Below, one piece after another: positions 1 to 8,669 of a stretch of 64,000 nucleotides of DNA; within the stretch, counting starts at the first letter, position 1; each line of letters opens with the position of its first letter. The DNA lies in NCBI GenBank assembly GCA_905210435.1, contig CAJLWO010000009.1, positions 1 through 64,000 on the forward strand, read 5' to 3'. The notes below the pieces were generated by a model. The model was given only the letters and a program-made list of their open reading frames with translations, was not told where the DNA came from and searched no databases. The position numbers and the translations under genes were made by a program. The DNA comes from an uncultured Bacteroidales bacterium (GTDB lineage: Bacteria > Bacteroidota > Bacteroidia > Bacteroidales > Muribaculaceae).

Positions 1-18
1 ATTCAGTGCTCGTGCCAT
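1..18 (-). CDS. possible 5' end of a gene running off the left edge
   Basis: Only six codons (reading MARALN) lie inside the window, so no function can be assigned. The reason to call a start here is a full Bacteroidetes-type promoter on the same strand at 66-97, which would begin transcription near position 59 and leave a leader of about 40 bases before this ATG. The real start could also lie beyond the edge. Confidence 0.3.
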
Positions 19-65
19 GTTTTTCGAATTATTTGAGTTTTATCGGACAGCAATATTTTAGAATA

Positions 66-97
66 CAAAGTTATAACATTATAACGAATAAACCAAA
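66..97 (-). promoter_or_regulatory. Bacteroidetes-type promoter for the left-edge gene
   Basis: On the minus strand a TTTG (97-94) is followed after exactly 20 bases by TAACTTTG (73-66), matching the -33 TTTG and -7 TAnnTTTG consensus of Bacteroides. It lies just beyond the terminator-like hairpin that follows the GH95 gene, so it should serve the next gene to the left. Confidence 0.6.
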
Positions 98-104
98 GGT
101 ATGG

Positions 105-165
105 ATGTTAATGGCTTAAAAGAATATCACGATACGCCCGACATGGAGAGGGCATATCGTGATAT
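105..165 (-). terminator. hairpin terminator after the GH95 gene
   Basis: An 11-bp perfect inverted repeat (124-134 with 155-165), extended by a GCCC/GGGC pairing inside it, is followed on the minus strand by a TCTTTT run. It lies about 80 bases past the GH95 stop codon. Confidence 0.55.
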
Positions 166-247
166 GAGAAATTTTGCAGCAGCCGATGTAGGTGGTATAG
201 AATGCGTCGGTGCGGCGTTATCGCTGGCTTCTTCGGACTCTATTGCA

Positions 248-3115
248 TCAGCGGGGGAAGGCGATGGTGTAGGTGGCGCCTTTTTTGGTGTCGAAGGTTA
301 CGGTGTTGTTGGTGGAGGATTTGATTTTGACGGGGTGGCCTTTGTGGTCGGTTATGGTGGCGTTGGCTATGTCATTGTAGGCTACTTTTACTTCGTTGCC
401 TGAGAGGGAGCGGATTGTGCAGGCGTCAAGCTGTCCGTCGCTCCAGTGCTGGTCTACTTCAAAGTTGCCGCGTGCCTTGAGACCGCGCATCGAGCCTTTT
501 GCCCAGCATGAGGGGAGAGCAGGGAGCAGGCGTATGGTGCCTCCGTGGCTTTGAAGGAGCATCTCGCTGACTCCGGCGGTAAATCCGTAGTTGCCGTCAA
601 TCTGGAAGGGGGAGTGGGAGTCGAATAGGTTATAGTAGACGCCGGCTGTCTCATACGTCAGGCCGTAGCTTTCGGAATGGCGGAGCGCTTTGCGGATTGT
701 CTCGTGGGCGTGGTTGCCGTCGAGGGCACGTGCCCAGAGGCACAGGCGCCATGCAAGTGACCAGCCGGTAGTGCGGTCGCCGCGCAGTTTCAGCGAATTG
801 ACGGCAGCCTGGAAATATTCGCTTTCCGGAGTGATTTCACCAAGAGGGTAGAGCGCCATGAGGTGCGACTGATGGCGGTGCTCGTTTTGTCCGACAGTGA
901 ACGGGCTTGTCTTCCATTCACGGAGTATCGGTGTGCCCGCCGGTATAAGATGCTCGCCCCATTCGCCGTTGTATGTCTCGATGGCGAGGCCGCGGTCGAG
1001 ATGGGCGTATTTATCTTTGAGTGTGCCGATAAATTCCTGAGTGACACCGGCATCTTTGCCTAAGATATCGATGGCTTCGAGGGTTGAGGCAAAAAGGTCG
1101 GAGATGAGCTGCTGGGCGTGCGCGGTACCGTTCTCGCGGCCGGGACCGTGTTCGGGCGACCATTCATCGGGGGCTACCCATGTGCCGTCGCTGTCCTTGA
1201 CAAGACGTTCGAGCCAGAATTCCGTAGTGCTGAGCATTGTCGGGAATGCTTTCTCCTTGAGGAACTCTTTGTCGAGTGTGAACAGGTAGTGCTGCCACAG
1301 GTGGCTGGTGTACCACGCGTTGGCGATGACATAGTTTTCGGCATAGTCGGAGTGGCCGAATATGTTGTTCTGGGTGTAGCAGGTCCAGCCTTTTGTCGCA
1401 CCGGCGCGGCGAGCGTATTCGGGCCATTCCTCATGCTCGAGCGCCATGCTGTGCACGTAGTTGAGGTAGGGGAGATGGGTTTCCGACAGGTTGTTGGCTT
1501 CGGCCGGCCAGTAATTCATCTGCACGTTGATGTCGGAGTGTATGTCGGACTGCCATGCCGGATTGTCGGACTGGTTCCAGATGCCTTGCAGGTTTGACGG
1601 AGTGTCCATGCCTCGTGAGGCGGCGATGAGCAGGTAGCGACCGTAGGAGTAGTATAGTTCTTCAAGCATCAATGATGTGGGCGCAGTCACGTTGTTGCCG
1701 CTGTTGTAAGCCTTTATCATCTCCTCGGTGGTGAGGGTATTGGCCGCGTTGTCTATTTTCAGTTCGGCGCGGTTGTAGAGCGCGGTATAGTCGGCGGTGT
1801 GGCGTTTGAGGAGCTTCTTCCATCCTTTTGACGCGGCTGAGCGTGCACGTTTGTCGACCATCGGCACGAGGCGCGATTTGTCGGAGGTGTAGGAGGGGGA
1901 GTGCTGGTCGAAGTTGGTTGCGCCTGCAAGCACGATGGTGACTTCGTCGGCATCCTTGATTTCGATGTTGTCATTGTTGGTGGTGATGGTACCACCCTTG
2001 GCTGTCGGTTTGACGCGGGCGGCGAAACTTACGAGTTCGAGGTCGCCGTCAAATGATATTTCGCCATCTTTATAGACAGGTTTTACTACCGATTTCTTTA
2101 TGTCGTTGAAAAGGCTGATGCGGAGGCTTACCTGTCCCGGTTTCGATGCCGCGATGTGTACGGCGACCGATTTGTCGGGGTAGCTGGCTATATATTCGCG
2201 TGTGTAGGTGATATTACCGTCGGCCGTGGTGTAGGTGACGTTGGCCTTTCCCTCGGAGAGGTCAAGGTTGCGCACGTAGCCGGTGGCGGCTTTATCGGCG
2301 GAATAGCCGAAGTTGTCGGAAATATCCTCGATGTAGAGGTTGCCGAAGCTGAGATAGGTGCCGCGCATGGTGGGGGAGCCGCTCCAGAGCGATTTGTCGT
2401 TGAACTGCACACGGTCGCATGCGATGCCTCCGAAAATCATTGCGCCGAACTCGCCGTTGCCGATAGGAAGGGCATATTCGGTCCACGGGTCGCCGACGGT
2501 GGCCGCAGTGACAGGCGTGGTGTACCATAGCGTGTTGCGGTGGGCGGGGGTATAATCAGTTGCCGCCACGGTGTTGAACTCTTTGACAGTCGGCACCGGT
2601 GCCTGCTGCACTATATCTTCGGGATTGATGAACACCACTGGATTGTTGCGGTCATTTCTGCCGTACAGGCCGATGGTCGCACCGGGTCCGCACATGCCCC
2701 ACTGGTTGAAATATTTACGGTCGCCGTCGCTGCCGACAAGTTCTATTTCCCATGCATCGGGAAAATGGTATGAAGATGAGTTGACTAAAGCGAGTGGAGA
2801 GGCAGCCGACCGGTCGTCGGTAGATTTCAGTTTGCCGTCGAAGCGGGCGAAGTGGCCTGATTTGCTTTGAAGGACAAAATTCTCGGGCGTGCCGATAAGT
2901 TTCCATAATTGAGCCGGATTGTTTTTTGTGGCCCATGCGGTATGGATTTCACCGCCTGTGGCGGCATCTTCAAATACGGTTTCACCGGCCATGAAGGCGA
3001 TATAATACCAATGTTCGTTGCTGTTGTCGCTGAATTCAGGCCGTAGCGCGCCCTTTGCCGGGAGCGTGCAACCAATCCAGACAACAAGAAATGTGAGGAT
3101 TGTTTTCAATTTCAT
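248..3115 (-). CDS. glycoside hydrolase family 95, alpha-L-fucosidase-like
   Basis: This 955-residue secreted enzyme probably removes fucose from glycans. Residues 1-22 form a signal peptide. Residues about 35-165 look like a ricin-type lectin module (QLWKL at about 69). The GH95 part starts near residue 197 with WYTTPV, followed by NGEFGAMIFGG. The family's catalytic signatures are present: INVQMNYWP at 529-537, SPEHG with the presumed general acid E655, and PFQIDGNYG with D840. The first of the two Asn of the usual NIN motif appears to be Asp (D528). The gene is monocistronic, divergent from higBA, and no SusC/SusD pair lies beside it. Some GH95 members act on L-galactose instead, so the exact substrate is open. 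Confidence 0.92.
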   Translation of the reverse strand: MKLKTILTFLVVWIGCTLPAKGALRPEFSDNSNEHWYYIAFMAGETVFEDAATGGEIHTAWATKNNPAQLWKLIGTPENFVLQSKSGHFARFDGKLKSTDDRSAASPLALVNSSSYHFPDAWEIELVGSDGDRKYFNQWGMCGPGATIGLYGRNDRNNPVVFINPEDIVQQAPVPTVKEFNTVAATDYTPAHRNTLWYTTPVTAATVGDPWTEYALPIGNGEFGAMIFGGIACDRVQFNDKSLWSGSPTMRGTYLSFGNLYIEDISDNFGYSADKAATGYVRNLDLSEGKANVTYTTADGNITYTREYIASYPDKSVAVHIAASKPGQVSLRISLFNDIKKSVVKPVYKDGEISFDGDLELVSFAARVKPTAKGGTITTNNDNIEIKDADEVTIVLAGATNFDQHSPSYTSDKSRLVPMVDKRARSAASKGWKKLLKRHTADYTALYNRAELKIDNAANTLTTEEMIKAYNSGNNVTAPTSLMLEELYYSYGRYLLIAASRGMDTPSNLQGIWNQSDNPAWQSDIHSDINVQMNYWPAEANNLSETHLPYLNYVHSMALEHEEWPEYARRAGATKGWTCYTQNNIFGHSDYAENYVIANAWYTSHLWQHYLFTLDKEFLKEKAFPTMLSTTEFWLERLVKDSDGTWVAPDEWSPEHGPGRENGTAHAQQLISDLFASTLEAIDILGKDAGVTQEFIGTLKDKYAHLDRGLAIETYNGEWGEHLIPAGTPILREWKTSPFTVGQNEHRHQSHLMALYPLGEITPESEYFQAAVNSLKLRGDRTTGWSLAWRLCLWARALDGNHAHETIRKALRHSESYGLTYETAGVYYNLFDSHSPFQIDGNYGFTAGVSEMLLQSHGGTIRLLPALPSCWAKGSMRGLKARGNFEVDQHWSDGQLDACTIRSLSGNEVKVAYNDIANATITDHKGHPVKIKSSTNNTVTFDTKKGATYTIAFPR

Positions 3116-3211
3116 TTGAATATGTCAGTGTTAGGTTTGTAAATCTCAGTCAGGTCGAAAATTTCAAGTCATTAAATACGCACAATCTGCACAACGACTC
3201 AAATCCGATTG

Positions 3212-3219
3212 CAAAATTA
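3212..3219 (-). promoter_or_regulatory. -7 element upstream of the GH95 gene
   Basis: TAATTTTG on the minus strand fits TAnnTTTG, about 95 bases before the GH95 ATG. No good -33 TTTG is seen 19-21 bases further upstream. Confidence 0.35.
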
Positions 3220-3332
3220 TAAAAAAATGATATAAAATTTGAATGAAATAAATCTGAAAACAAAACATTCTCCGCAATTGTAGGGAATTTGAAAATCCGA
3301 GTCGCCTCTAACAGAACTTAAGCCGCGATAAA

Positions 3333-3364
3333 TTTGTATATTTATTACTAATTGGTTATCTTTG
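3333..3364 (+). promoter_or_regulatory. promoter of the HigBA pair, placed for a leaderless mRNA
   Basis: TTTG (3333-3336), 20 bases, then TATCTTTG (3357-3364) is a full match to the Bacteroidetes promoter. Only four bases separate it from the toxin ATG at 3369, so transcription should start at or within a few bases of the start codon. Confidence 0.7.
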
Positions 3365-3368
3365 CAAC

Positions 3369-3734
3369 ATGGAATCCAAGGATAGTCAAGCAGGAGAAAT
3401 CCGCGTGGTTTATAAATCGCCCCAGTTTGATGCGTTCTATAACTCGCTGCCGTCAAAGGTTCAGACCAAATTTAAGTATGTCATAGATATTGTAACCACT
3501 ATTTATGATGTCTCGACAAAATTTGTCAAACACCTTCAAGATACAGACCTGTATGAGATGCGAGTGTCGGTGAGCAGTAATGAGTATCGCACGATTCTCT
3601 TTGCCATTGATAATTCTAATGTCATCGAGGCTACAAGGATTATCCTGCTGAATGGCTTTCTAAAAAAATCCAATAAAGATTATCGAAAACAAATCGAGAT
3701 TGCTCAATCAATACTAAATGATTTAGAACAATGA
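3369..3734 (+). CDS. higB: RelE/HigB-type toxin (phage Gp49-like, DUF891)
   Basis: A 121-residue basic protein resembling the HigB/Gp49-like branch of RelE toxins, which are ribosome-dependent mRNA endonucleases. Visible family features are the early FDAFYNSLP segment, the LYEMRVS strand followed by YRTILFAI, and the LLNGFLKKS strand before a C-terminal helix. The stop overlaps the antitoxin start by four bases (ATGA), so the pair is translationally coupled in toxin-first order, as usual for HigBA. The start is fixed by the promoter four bases upstream and by the lack of another nearby Met. Activity is inferred from family only. Confidence 0.85.
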   Translation: MESKDSQAGEIRVVYKSPQFDAFYNSLPSKVQTKFKYVIDIVTTIYDVSTKFVKHLQDTDLYEMRVSVSSNEYRTILFAIDNSNVIEATRIILLNGFLKKSNKDYRKQIEIAQSILNDLEQ

Positions 3735-4054
3735 GACAGTTAAATCCTGAAAAATTAGCGAAGTTGCCGACTTTTAACCAGCAGTTGGATGAAGATTACG
3801 GCAAGTCCGGAACTCCGCAGCGCGAGGAGTTTCACGAGGAAGCTCTCTCCTGGTATTATGGGCAGTTGCTCCGCGACCGTAGGCGTGAACTTAAAATGAC
3901 ACAGCGAGAAGTAGCCGAAAAACTCGGTCGCGAACAAAGTTACATAGCACGTGTCGAACGAGGTAAGGCCGATATTCAATTGTCGAGCTTCTTTCGCATT
4001 GCGGCCGTTCTCGGCATACAATTCATACCCACGTTTGCAACCGCTCTGAAATAG
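3731..4054 (+). CDS. higA: HigA-type antitoxin, XRE-family DNA-binding protein
   Basis: A 107-residue protein with a helix-turn-helix of the Cro/XRE type at about residues 55-95 (MTQREVAEKLG, then EQSYIARVERGKADI). It should bind the toxin encoded just before it and repress the shared promoter. The first 40 residues are probably the toxin-binding part. It overlaps the toxin gene by four bases. The next gene, a (p)ppGpp hydrolase, starts 97 bases later and has its own -7 element, so it need not belong to the same transcript. Confidence 0.85.
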   Translation: MRQLNPEKLAKLPTFNQQLDEDYGKSGTPQREEFHEEALSWYYGQLLRDRRRELKMTQREVAEKLGREQSYIARVERGKADIQLSSFFRIAAVLGIQFIPTFATALK

Positions 4055-4118
4055 TCCATCTCCTATGGCCAACGAATCTCTTATTAAAGAGAGACTGCGC
4101 AATTTGAAGATTATTTAA

Positions 4119-4126
4119 TAACTTTG
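4119..4126 (+). promoter_or_regulatory. -7 element of the (p)ppGpp hydrolase gene
   Basis: TAACTTTG lies 25 bases before the ATG at 4152. The best TTTG upstream (4103-4106) is only 12 bases away instead of 20, so the -33 part is poor. Confidence 0.4.
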
Positions 4127-4151
4127 GGCATTTAATAACCCGCTATATATC

Positions 4152-6053
4152 ATGCAGAACGACTACAGTGAAATCATCGAGGAGCGCGCCGCCCATGTGT
4201 TTGATGTCATGGCGAAGCGTGTGTCGGCCGAGGAGATGGCGCGCATACGCGCTGCATTCGAACTTGCACGCGAGGCGCATACGCCGCAGAAACGCAAGAC
4301 CGGCGAACCGTACATCCTTCACCCGATTGCCGTGGCGAATATAGCGGCGGAGGAACTGATGCTCGGCGCCAATCCGGTGATAGCCTGTTTCCTGCATGAT
4401 GTGGTCGAGGATACGCCCTATACCATTGATGATATACGCGAGCGTTTCGGTGACGACGTAGCGTTTCTTGTGCGTGTCGTGACCAAGAAAACGACCCATG
4501 ATTATGAGTTGTCGAAGCAGCTCGACAACTACCGCCAACTACTCAACTCCATGCAGTATGACATACGTGCCATACTCGTGAAGCTCGCCGACCGTCTTCA
4601 CAACATGCGCACCCTCGCGTCGATGAAGCCCGAAAAGCAGATGAAGATAGCGGGGGAGACCGACTATTTCTACGCTCCGCTCGCCAACCGTCTCGGACTG
4701 TACAATATCAAGACCGAACTTGAGAATCTATCGTTCCGCTACCGTTGTCCCGACGAATATGATGAGATTGCCGGACTATTAGAACGGCATGTGGAAGCCA
4801 ACCGCGGAAAGCTCGAGATTTTCCGGCGCCAGATTGAGGAAACTCTCGCGGCGGCAGGAATCAAGAGCAGGGTAAATGTGGACTATCGCCGTCCATTCAG
4901 CCTGTGGCGCAAGATGAGAAAATACGGCGATGATTTCAACCACCTGAAATACCGCCATTTCGTGGAGGTGGTGTTTGATGAGAATCAGACCCACCTGAGC
5001 GAGAAGGTCATGGCGATGAAGATATACTGCATATTGACCGACCGCTTCAAGGAGAAGCACTGCAGCATGAGCAACTATATCGACTCGCCCAAGGAAAACG
5101 GCTATCAGAGCATACACGCCAAGCTGCTTCCCGACTTCGGCCGCTGGCAGGAGGTGCATATCAGCAGCGAGGCGATGATACGTCAGTCGCAACTCGGATG
5201 CGTGGCCGAGCGCAACGAGGAGAACATCATGATGTGGATATCCAAATTCCGCAAAGTGCTCCACGACACTATCAGCAATCCGAACCACGACGAACGCTAC
5301 ATGGAGGATATTGTCACAGCGTTCTACAACGATGATATACAGGTGTTCACGCCAAGGGGCGAAAAGATAATACTGCCGCAGAACGCCACGGTGATCGATT
5401 TCGCCTACGAGGTGCATACGCAGCTTGGCGACCATGCCAAGTATGCGCGTATCAACAGCCGTCTTGAACCGGTGACCACCGCATTGCGGCGCGGCGACGT
5501 AGTGGAGATTTTCACCGACGAGGCCGTGCATCCCGAGCGCGACTGGGAGCAGTACGCCCACACCTACAAGGCAAAAAAGGCCATTCGCCGCTATCTGGAG
5601 AATGTGCCCTGCGGAGCCTATTACTGCTGTCCGGAATGTAATCCCATACCGGGAGAGGAGGTAATCGGCATACGCAACCATGTACTTCCGGGCACTCTCA
5701 CCGTCCATAAACGTGACTGCCGCGTAGCCATAAGCATGGCGTCGTCATACGGCGACGATGTCGTGCCGGTCGATTTCAAGGCCGACGATAAACTTTATCC
5801 CGTGACGCTGAAAGTGCGTGCCGTCGACCGCAACCATCTCTTCATTGATATAGTCGACTGCATCACCAATACATTCCGCCTCCCGATGGAATCAATCAAC
5901 TCCGTCACCGAGCGCAATATCGTCGTAAGCAAAATACGTTTCGGAGTGCATTCATACGCCGAACTGAAAATTATCATCAACCATATATCGGCAATCGAGA
6001 GCGTCGATGAGGTGAAACGCCTCGACAACGATGATGCTGCTGTGAGGCGATAA
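4152..6053 (+). CDS. spoT: SpoT-like RelA/SpoT homologue, predicted hydrolase-only
   Basis: A 633-residue long RelA/SpoT protein that should degrade (p)ppGpp in the cytoplasm. The N-terminal HD domain is intact: H57, HDVVED at 82-87, and KLADRLHNMRT with D147. The synthetase domain is not: the stretch that normally reads FDLxAIR is replaced by KYRHFVE (266-272), with Tyr267 where the essential Asp (D264 of S. equisimilis Rel) belongs and E272 where Arg belongs. The RxKxxxS motif is also changed. YQSIH is kept. A TGS domain (DIQVFTPRGE), a Cys-containing domain (CCPECNP) and an ACT-like C-terminus follow. It is probably co-transcribed with the LuxR-type gene 9 bases downstream. Its partner synthetase is at about 60-62 kb. 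Confidence 0.9.
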   Translation: MQNDYSEIIEERAAHVFDVMAKRVSAEEMARIRAAFELAREAHTPQKRKTGEPYILHPIAVANIAAEELMLGANPVIACFLHDVVEDTPYTIDDIRERFGDDVAFLVRVVTKKTTHDYELSKQLDNYRQLLNSMQYDIRAILVKLADRLHNMRTLASMKPEKQMKIAGETDYFYAPLANRLGLYNIKTELENLSFRYRCPDEYDEIAGLLERHVEANRGKLEIFRRQIEETLAAAGIKSRVNVDYRRPFSLWRKMRKYGDDFNHLKYRHFVEVVFDENQTHLSEKVMAMKIYCILTDRFKEKHCSMSNYIDSPKENGYQSIHAKLLPDFGRWQEVHISSEAMIRQSQLGCVAERNEENIMMWISKFRKVLHDTISNPNHDERYMEDIVTAFYNDDIQVFTPRGEKIILPQNATVIDFAYEVHTQLGDHAKYARINSRLEPVTTALRRGDVVEIFTDEAVHPERDWEQYAHTYKAKKAIRRYLENVPCGAYYCCPECNPIPGEEVIGIRNHVLPGTLTVHKRDCRVAISMASSYGDDVVPVDFKADDKLYPVTLKVRAVDRNHLFIDIVDCITNTFRLPMESINSVTERNIVVSKIRFGVHSYAELKIIINHISAIESVDEVKRLDNDDAAVRR

Positions 6054-6062
6054 TCAGGAACT

Positions 6063-6836
6063 ATGGACATACTGCGTAAAGAGATTAACAGCATATATTA
6101 CTCGCAGGCGCTCGACCGCGAACGGCTCGATGCCGCCGAAGTAGCGGCATGCAGGCGTCTGGCCGAGGGATATGTCAGTGTCAACGGGGCATGCTCGGTC
6201 ATTACCGACGCTTCGTGCGACCGTTGCTATCTCTTTGCCGGACGGCTCGGCACCCTGATGGGACTGACCGATGCCCCGCAGCTGTATCAGGAAGTCGACT
6301 CAAGCGACGAGGACATCATCTACAACCGCCTCCATCCCGAGGACCTTGTGGAGAAACGTATGCTTGAATACGAGTATTTCAAGTTTGTCGACGCACTTGC
6401 CCCCGAAGAGAAACTGCATTACAAGGCGACCTCCCGCATACGTATAATGGACAGAAGCGGACGGTATATCGTGCTTGACAACAGCGTGCAGATACTGCGC
6501 CATTCGCCTGCCGGCAAAATATGGCTGATAATGTGCTGCTACGACCTGGCACCCGCTCAGGAAGCAGGCGTTAATATCAATCCGCGCATCGTAAATAACT
6601 TTACGGGAGAAATAATCACCCTGTCGCTATCCGACAGGAAAGACCGTATTCTCACCGGGCGCGAAAAGGAGATATTGCTGCTTATCAAGGAGGGCAAGCC
6701 GAGCAAACAGATAGCCGGAATACTTGACATAAGTGTCCACACAGTCAACCGTCACCGCCAGAACATAATTGAAAAACTGAGCGTAGGCAACTCGGTTGAA
6801 GCCGTTATGGCGGCTACCTCGATGAAACTGTTGTAA
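6063..6836 (+). CDS. LuxR-family regulator with an N-terminal PAS-like sensor
   Basis: A 257-residue putative transcription factor. The C-terminal 60 residues are a LuxR/NarL helix-turn-helix (LTGREKEILLLIKEG, then SKQIAGILDISVHTV and RHRQNIIEKL). The N-terminal 180 residues resemble the PAS-like sensor of Bacteroidetes LuxR regulators, with the LHPEDL motif at about 84 and a YKATSRIRIMDRSG strand. No receiver domain or membrane segment is seen, so the signal is unknown. It starts 9 bases after the (p)ppGpp hydrolase gene, suggesting one transcript and a link to starvation signalling. That link is inference. Confidence 0.8.
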   Translation: MDILRKEINSIYYSQALDRERLDAAEVAACRRLAEGYVSVNGACSVITDASCDRCYLFAGRLGTLMGLTDAPQLYQEVDSSDEDIIYNRLHPEDLVEKRMLEYEYFKFVDALAPEEKLHYKATSRIRIMDRSGRYIVLDNSVQILRHSPAGKIWLIMCCYDLAPAQEAGVNINPRIVNNFTGEIITLSLSDRKDRILTGREKEILLLIKEGKPSKQIAGILDISVHTVNRHRQNIIEKLSVGNSVEAVMAATSMKLL

Positions 6837-6889
6837 GAAAATCTGCATTATTTATGCAATCACTAATGCCGAATGGTTATAAATCAGTA

Positions 6890-6920
6890 TTGACACGTCG
6901 GGTGTAACAAAGTAATTTTG
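6890..6920 (+). promoter_or_regulatory. promoter of the GH13 gene
   Basis: TTG (6890-6892), 20 bases, then TAATTTTG (6913-6920). It predicts a leader of only about a dozen bases before ATG 6939 and argues against the upstream TTG at 6918 being the start codon. Confidence 0.6.
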
Positions 6921-6938
6921 TGGAAAAATTATTTTGTT

Positions 6939-8642
6939 ATGAAAAGATTATATCTGCTTACAACTGTTTTGAGTTTAGTGATGAGTGTCGCGGCACAGTC
7001 CCGCGGCAAGGATTTTGACTGGGGCAACGCGACAGTCTATTTTGTTATTACCGACCGTTTCTGCAACGGCGACAGCACCAACGATGTCAACTATGGCCGT
7101 ATCGTCGACTACGGCAGCGAGCGGCTCAATGCATCCACATTCCACGGCGGTGATTTCAAAGGTATGCTTGCCAAAGCCAAGGAGGGTTATTTCACCGACC
7201 TCGGTGTCGATGTGGTGTGGATGACCGATGTATATGAGCAAATCCACGGGTGGATGACGGGCAGCGGGCCGGTCAACGATTTCCCCCACTACGGCTATCA
7301 CGGATACTATCCTCTCGACTATACGCAGATTGACAAGAATTACGGCACCGTGGAAGAATTTCGCGAGCTTGTCGACACACTCCATTCACAAGGCATACGC
7401 GTGATGCTCGGCGCCAATCTCAACGACCCCGGCTACCCTACGCTTCTCGATGCCGTGCAATACGGGTTCGCCGATACCGGTCTTACCGAAGAGCAGGCGG
7501 CGCAGCATATACGCGAGTGGAGCTACGACAAGTTTTATGAGAACCGTCTGAACTGGAACGGATGGTACGGCCGCGGCTGGGTACGCATGCCCGATGAAGG
7601 CTGGGACGAAAGCAATCCTCTTGAGGCCACTCTTTACGGCATGCCAGATTTCAAGGACGAGAGCGACGAAGCTGTCGCGATTCCCGATTTCCTCCACCGT
7701 AAATGGAAAGGCGAGGGTAAGAAAAACGACGCATGGGTAAATCCCACGGCACGCAAATACCGTAAGAACCGCGACTGGTCGCCGATGCAATATCTCACGG
7801 CATGGATTTCATCGTGGGTCGAGGAGTTCGGTATCGACGGCTTCCGTTGCGACATTGTCGAAAACGTGCATCTCAACCGTTGGAAAGAGCTTGACGAAGC
7901 CTGCAACGATGCGCTTGCACGGTGGCGTGCCGCCCATCCCGACGACTCCGCAGCGCAGTGGACCGACCGCTTCTATATGACAGGCGACTTTGACGGTGCG
8001 TCAATCGACTATAAACCCGACTACGCCGATGCCGGCTTTTCAAGCATGGTCAATTTCTATTTCCCAAAGCATGGCGACCTCGACGGAATTGTCTATACCT
8101 GGCAGGCATACGCCGACAGTGTCGCCGCTCACGCCGACTGGCACCCGTTCAACTACCTGAACAACTCATATCACCGCGATGCCGACATGGACAACATGAT
8201 TGACTGCGCCACCACATTCCTTCTCGCACCCGGCGTAGCCCAGATATTCTACGGCGACGAGACAGGCCGCAAACTGAGTGATGCACGGTTCAACGTCGAC
8301 GCCGACCAGGCATTCCGCTCCGACATGGACTGGAACGACATAGACAGTACGCTGCTTGCGCATTACCGCCGCCTCGGCCAAATCCGCCGCGACAATCCCG
8401 CCATAGGTACAGGCTGCCAGCGAACCATCGACACGCATACCTGCCTCCGCTACACCGACCGTGACACCCTGCTGATAAAACTGCGCCCCGTTGACGGTCA
8501 ACCAATCCCGGTCGACGGCGTCTTTGCCAACGGAACCCAAGTCACAGAACTATATACCGGCCAGACCTCCACGGTAAAAAATAATCGCATCACCTTCCCC
8601 CACTACAAAAACAAAATAGCAATCCTAAAGAGACAAGAGTAA
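6939..8642 (+). CDS. MalS-like GH13 alpha-amylase homologue with degraded active site
   Basis: A 567-residue secreted protein (signal peptide 1-20) that follows the periplasmic alpha-amylase MalS (GH13_19) along most of its length: YFVITDRF, FHGGDFKG, EQIHGW, FPHYGYHGYY, GIDGFR, QIFYGDE. The nucleophile D305 is kept in GFRCD. Other catalytic positions are altered. The region I DxxxNH motif reads GANLND (158-163). The general acid Glu of TGE is Asp (TGD, D350). The region IV HD pair reads SY (410-411). It may be inactive, serve as a binding protein, or have changed chemistry. The ATG at 6939 is chosen because it begins the signal peptide and lies after the promoter. Confidence 0.88.
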   Translation: MKRLYLLTTVLSLVMSVAAQSRGKDFDWGNATVYFVITDRFCNGDSTNDVNYGRIVDYGSERLNASTFHGGDFKGMLAKAKEGYFTDLGVDVVWMTDVYEQIHGWMTGSGPVNDFPHYGYHGYYPLDYTQIDKNYGTVEEFRELVDTLHSQGIRVMLGANLNDPGYPTLLDAVQYGFADTGLTEEQAAQHIREWSYDKFYENRLNWNGWYGRGWVRMPDEGWDESNPLEATLYGMPDFKDESDEAVAIPDFLHRKWKGEGKKNDAWVNPTARKYRKNRDWSPMQYLTAWISSWVEEFGIDGFRCDIVENVHLNRWKELDEACNDALARWRAAHPDDSAAQWTDRFYMTGDFDGASIDYKPDYADAGFSSMVNFYFPKHGDLDGIVYTWQAYADSVAAHADWHPFNYLNNSYHRDADMDNMIDCATTFLLAPGVAQIFYGDETGRKLSDARFNVDADQAFRSDMDWNDIDSTLLAHYRRLGQIRRDNPAIGTGCQRTIDTHTCLRYTDRDTLLIKLRPVDGQPIPVDGVFANGTQVTELYTGQTSTVKNNRITFPHYKNKIAILKRQE

Positions 8643-8669
8643 TATATTGTAAATATGACGCATCATATT

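Noticed and set aside
101..403. 100-codon plus-strand frame near the left edge
   Set aside because: Overlaps the end of GH95, and its Gly/Val/Phe-rich repeats are the antisense of the GH95 C-terminus.
3369..4054. A larger defence island around the toxin-antitoxin pair
   Set aside because: The neighbours on both sides are core genes, and there are no integrases, transposases or other defence genes.
4779..5708. 309-codon frame on the minus strand
   Set aside because: Antisense to the SpoT-like gene, no recognisable domains.
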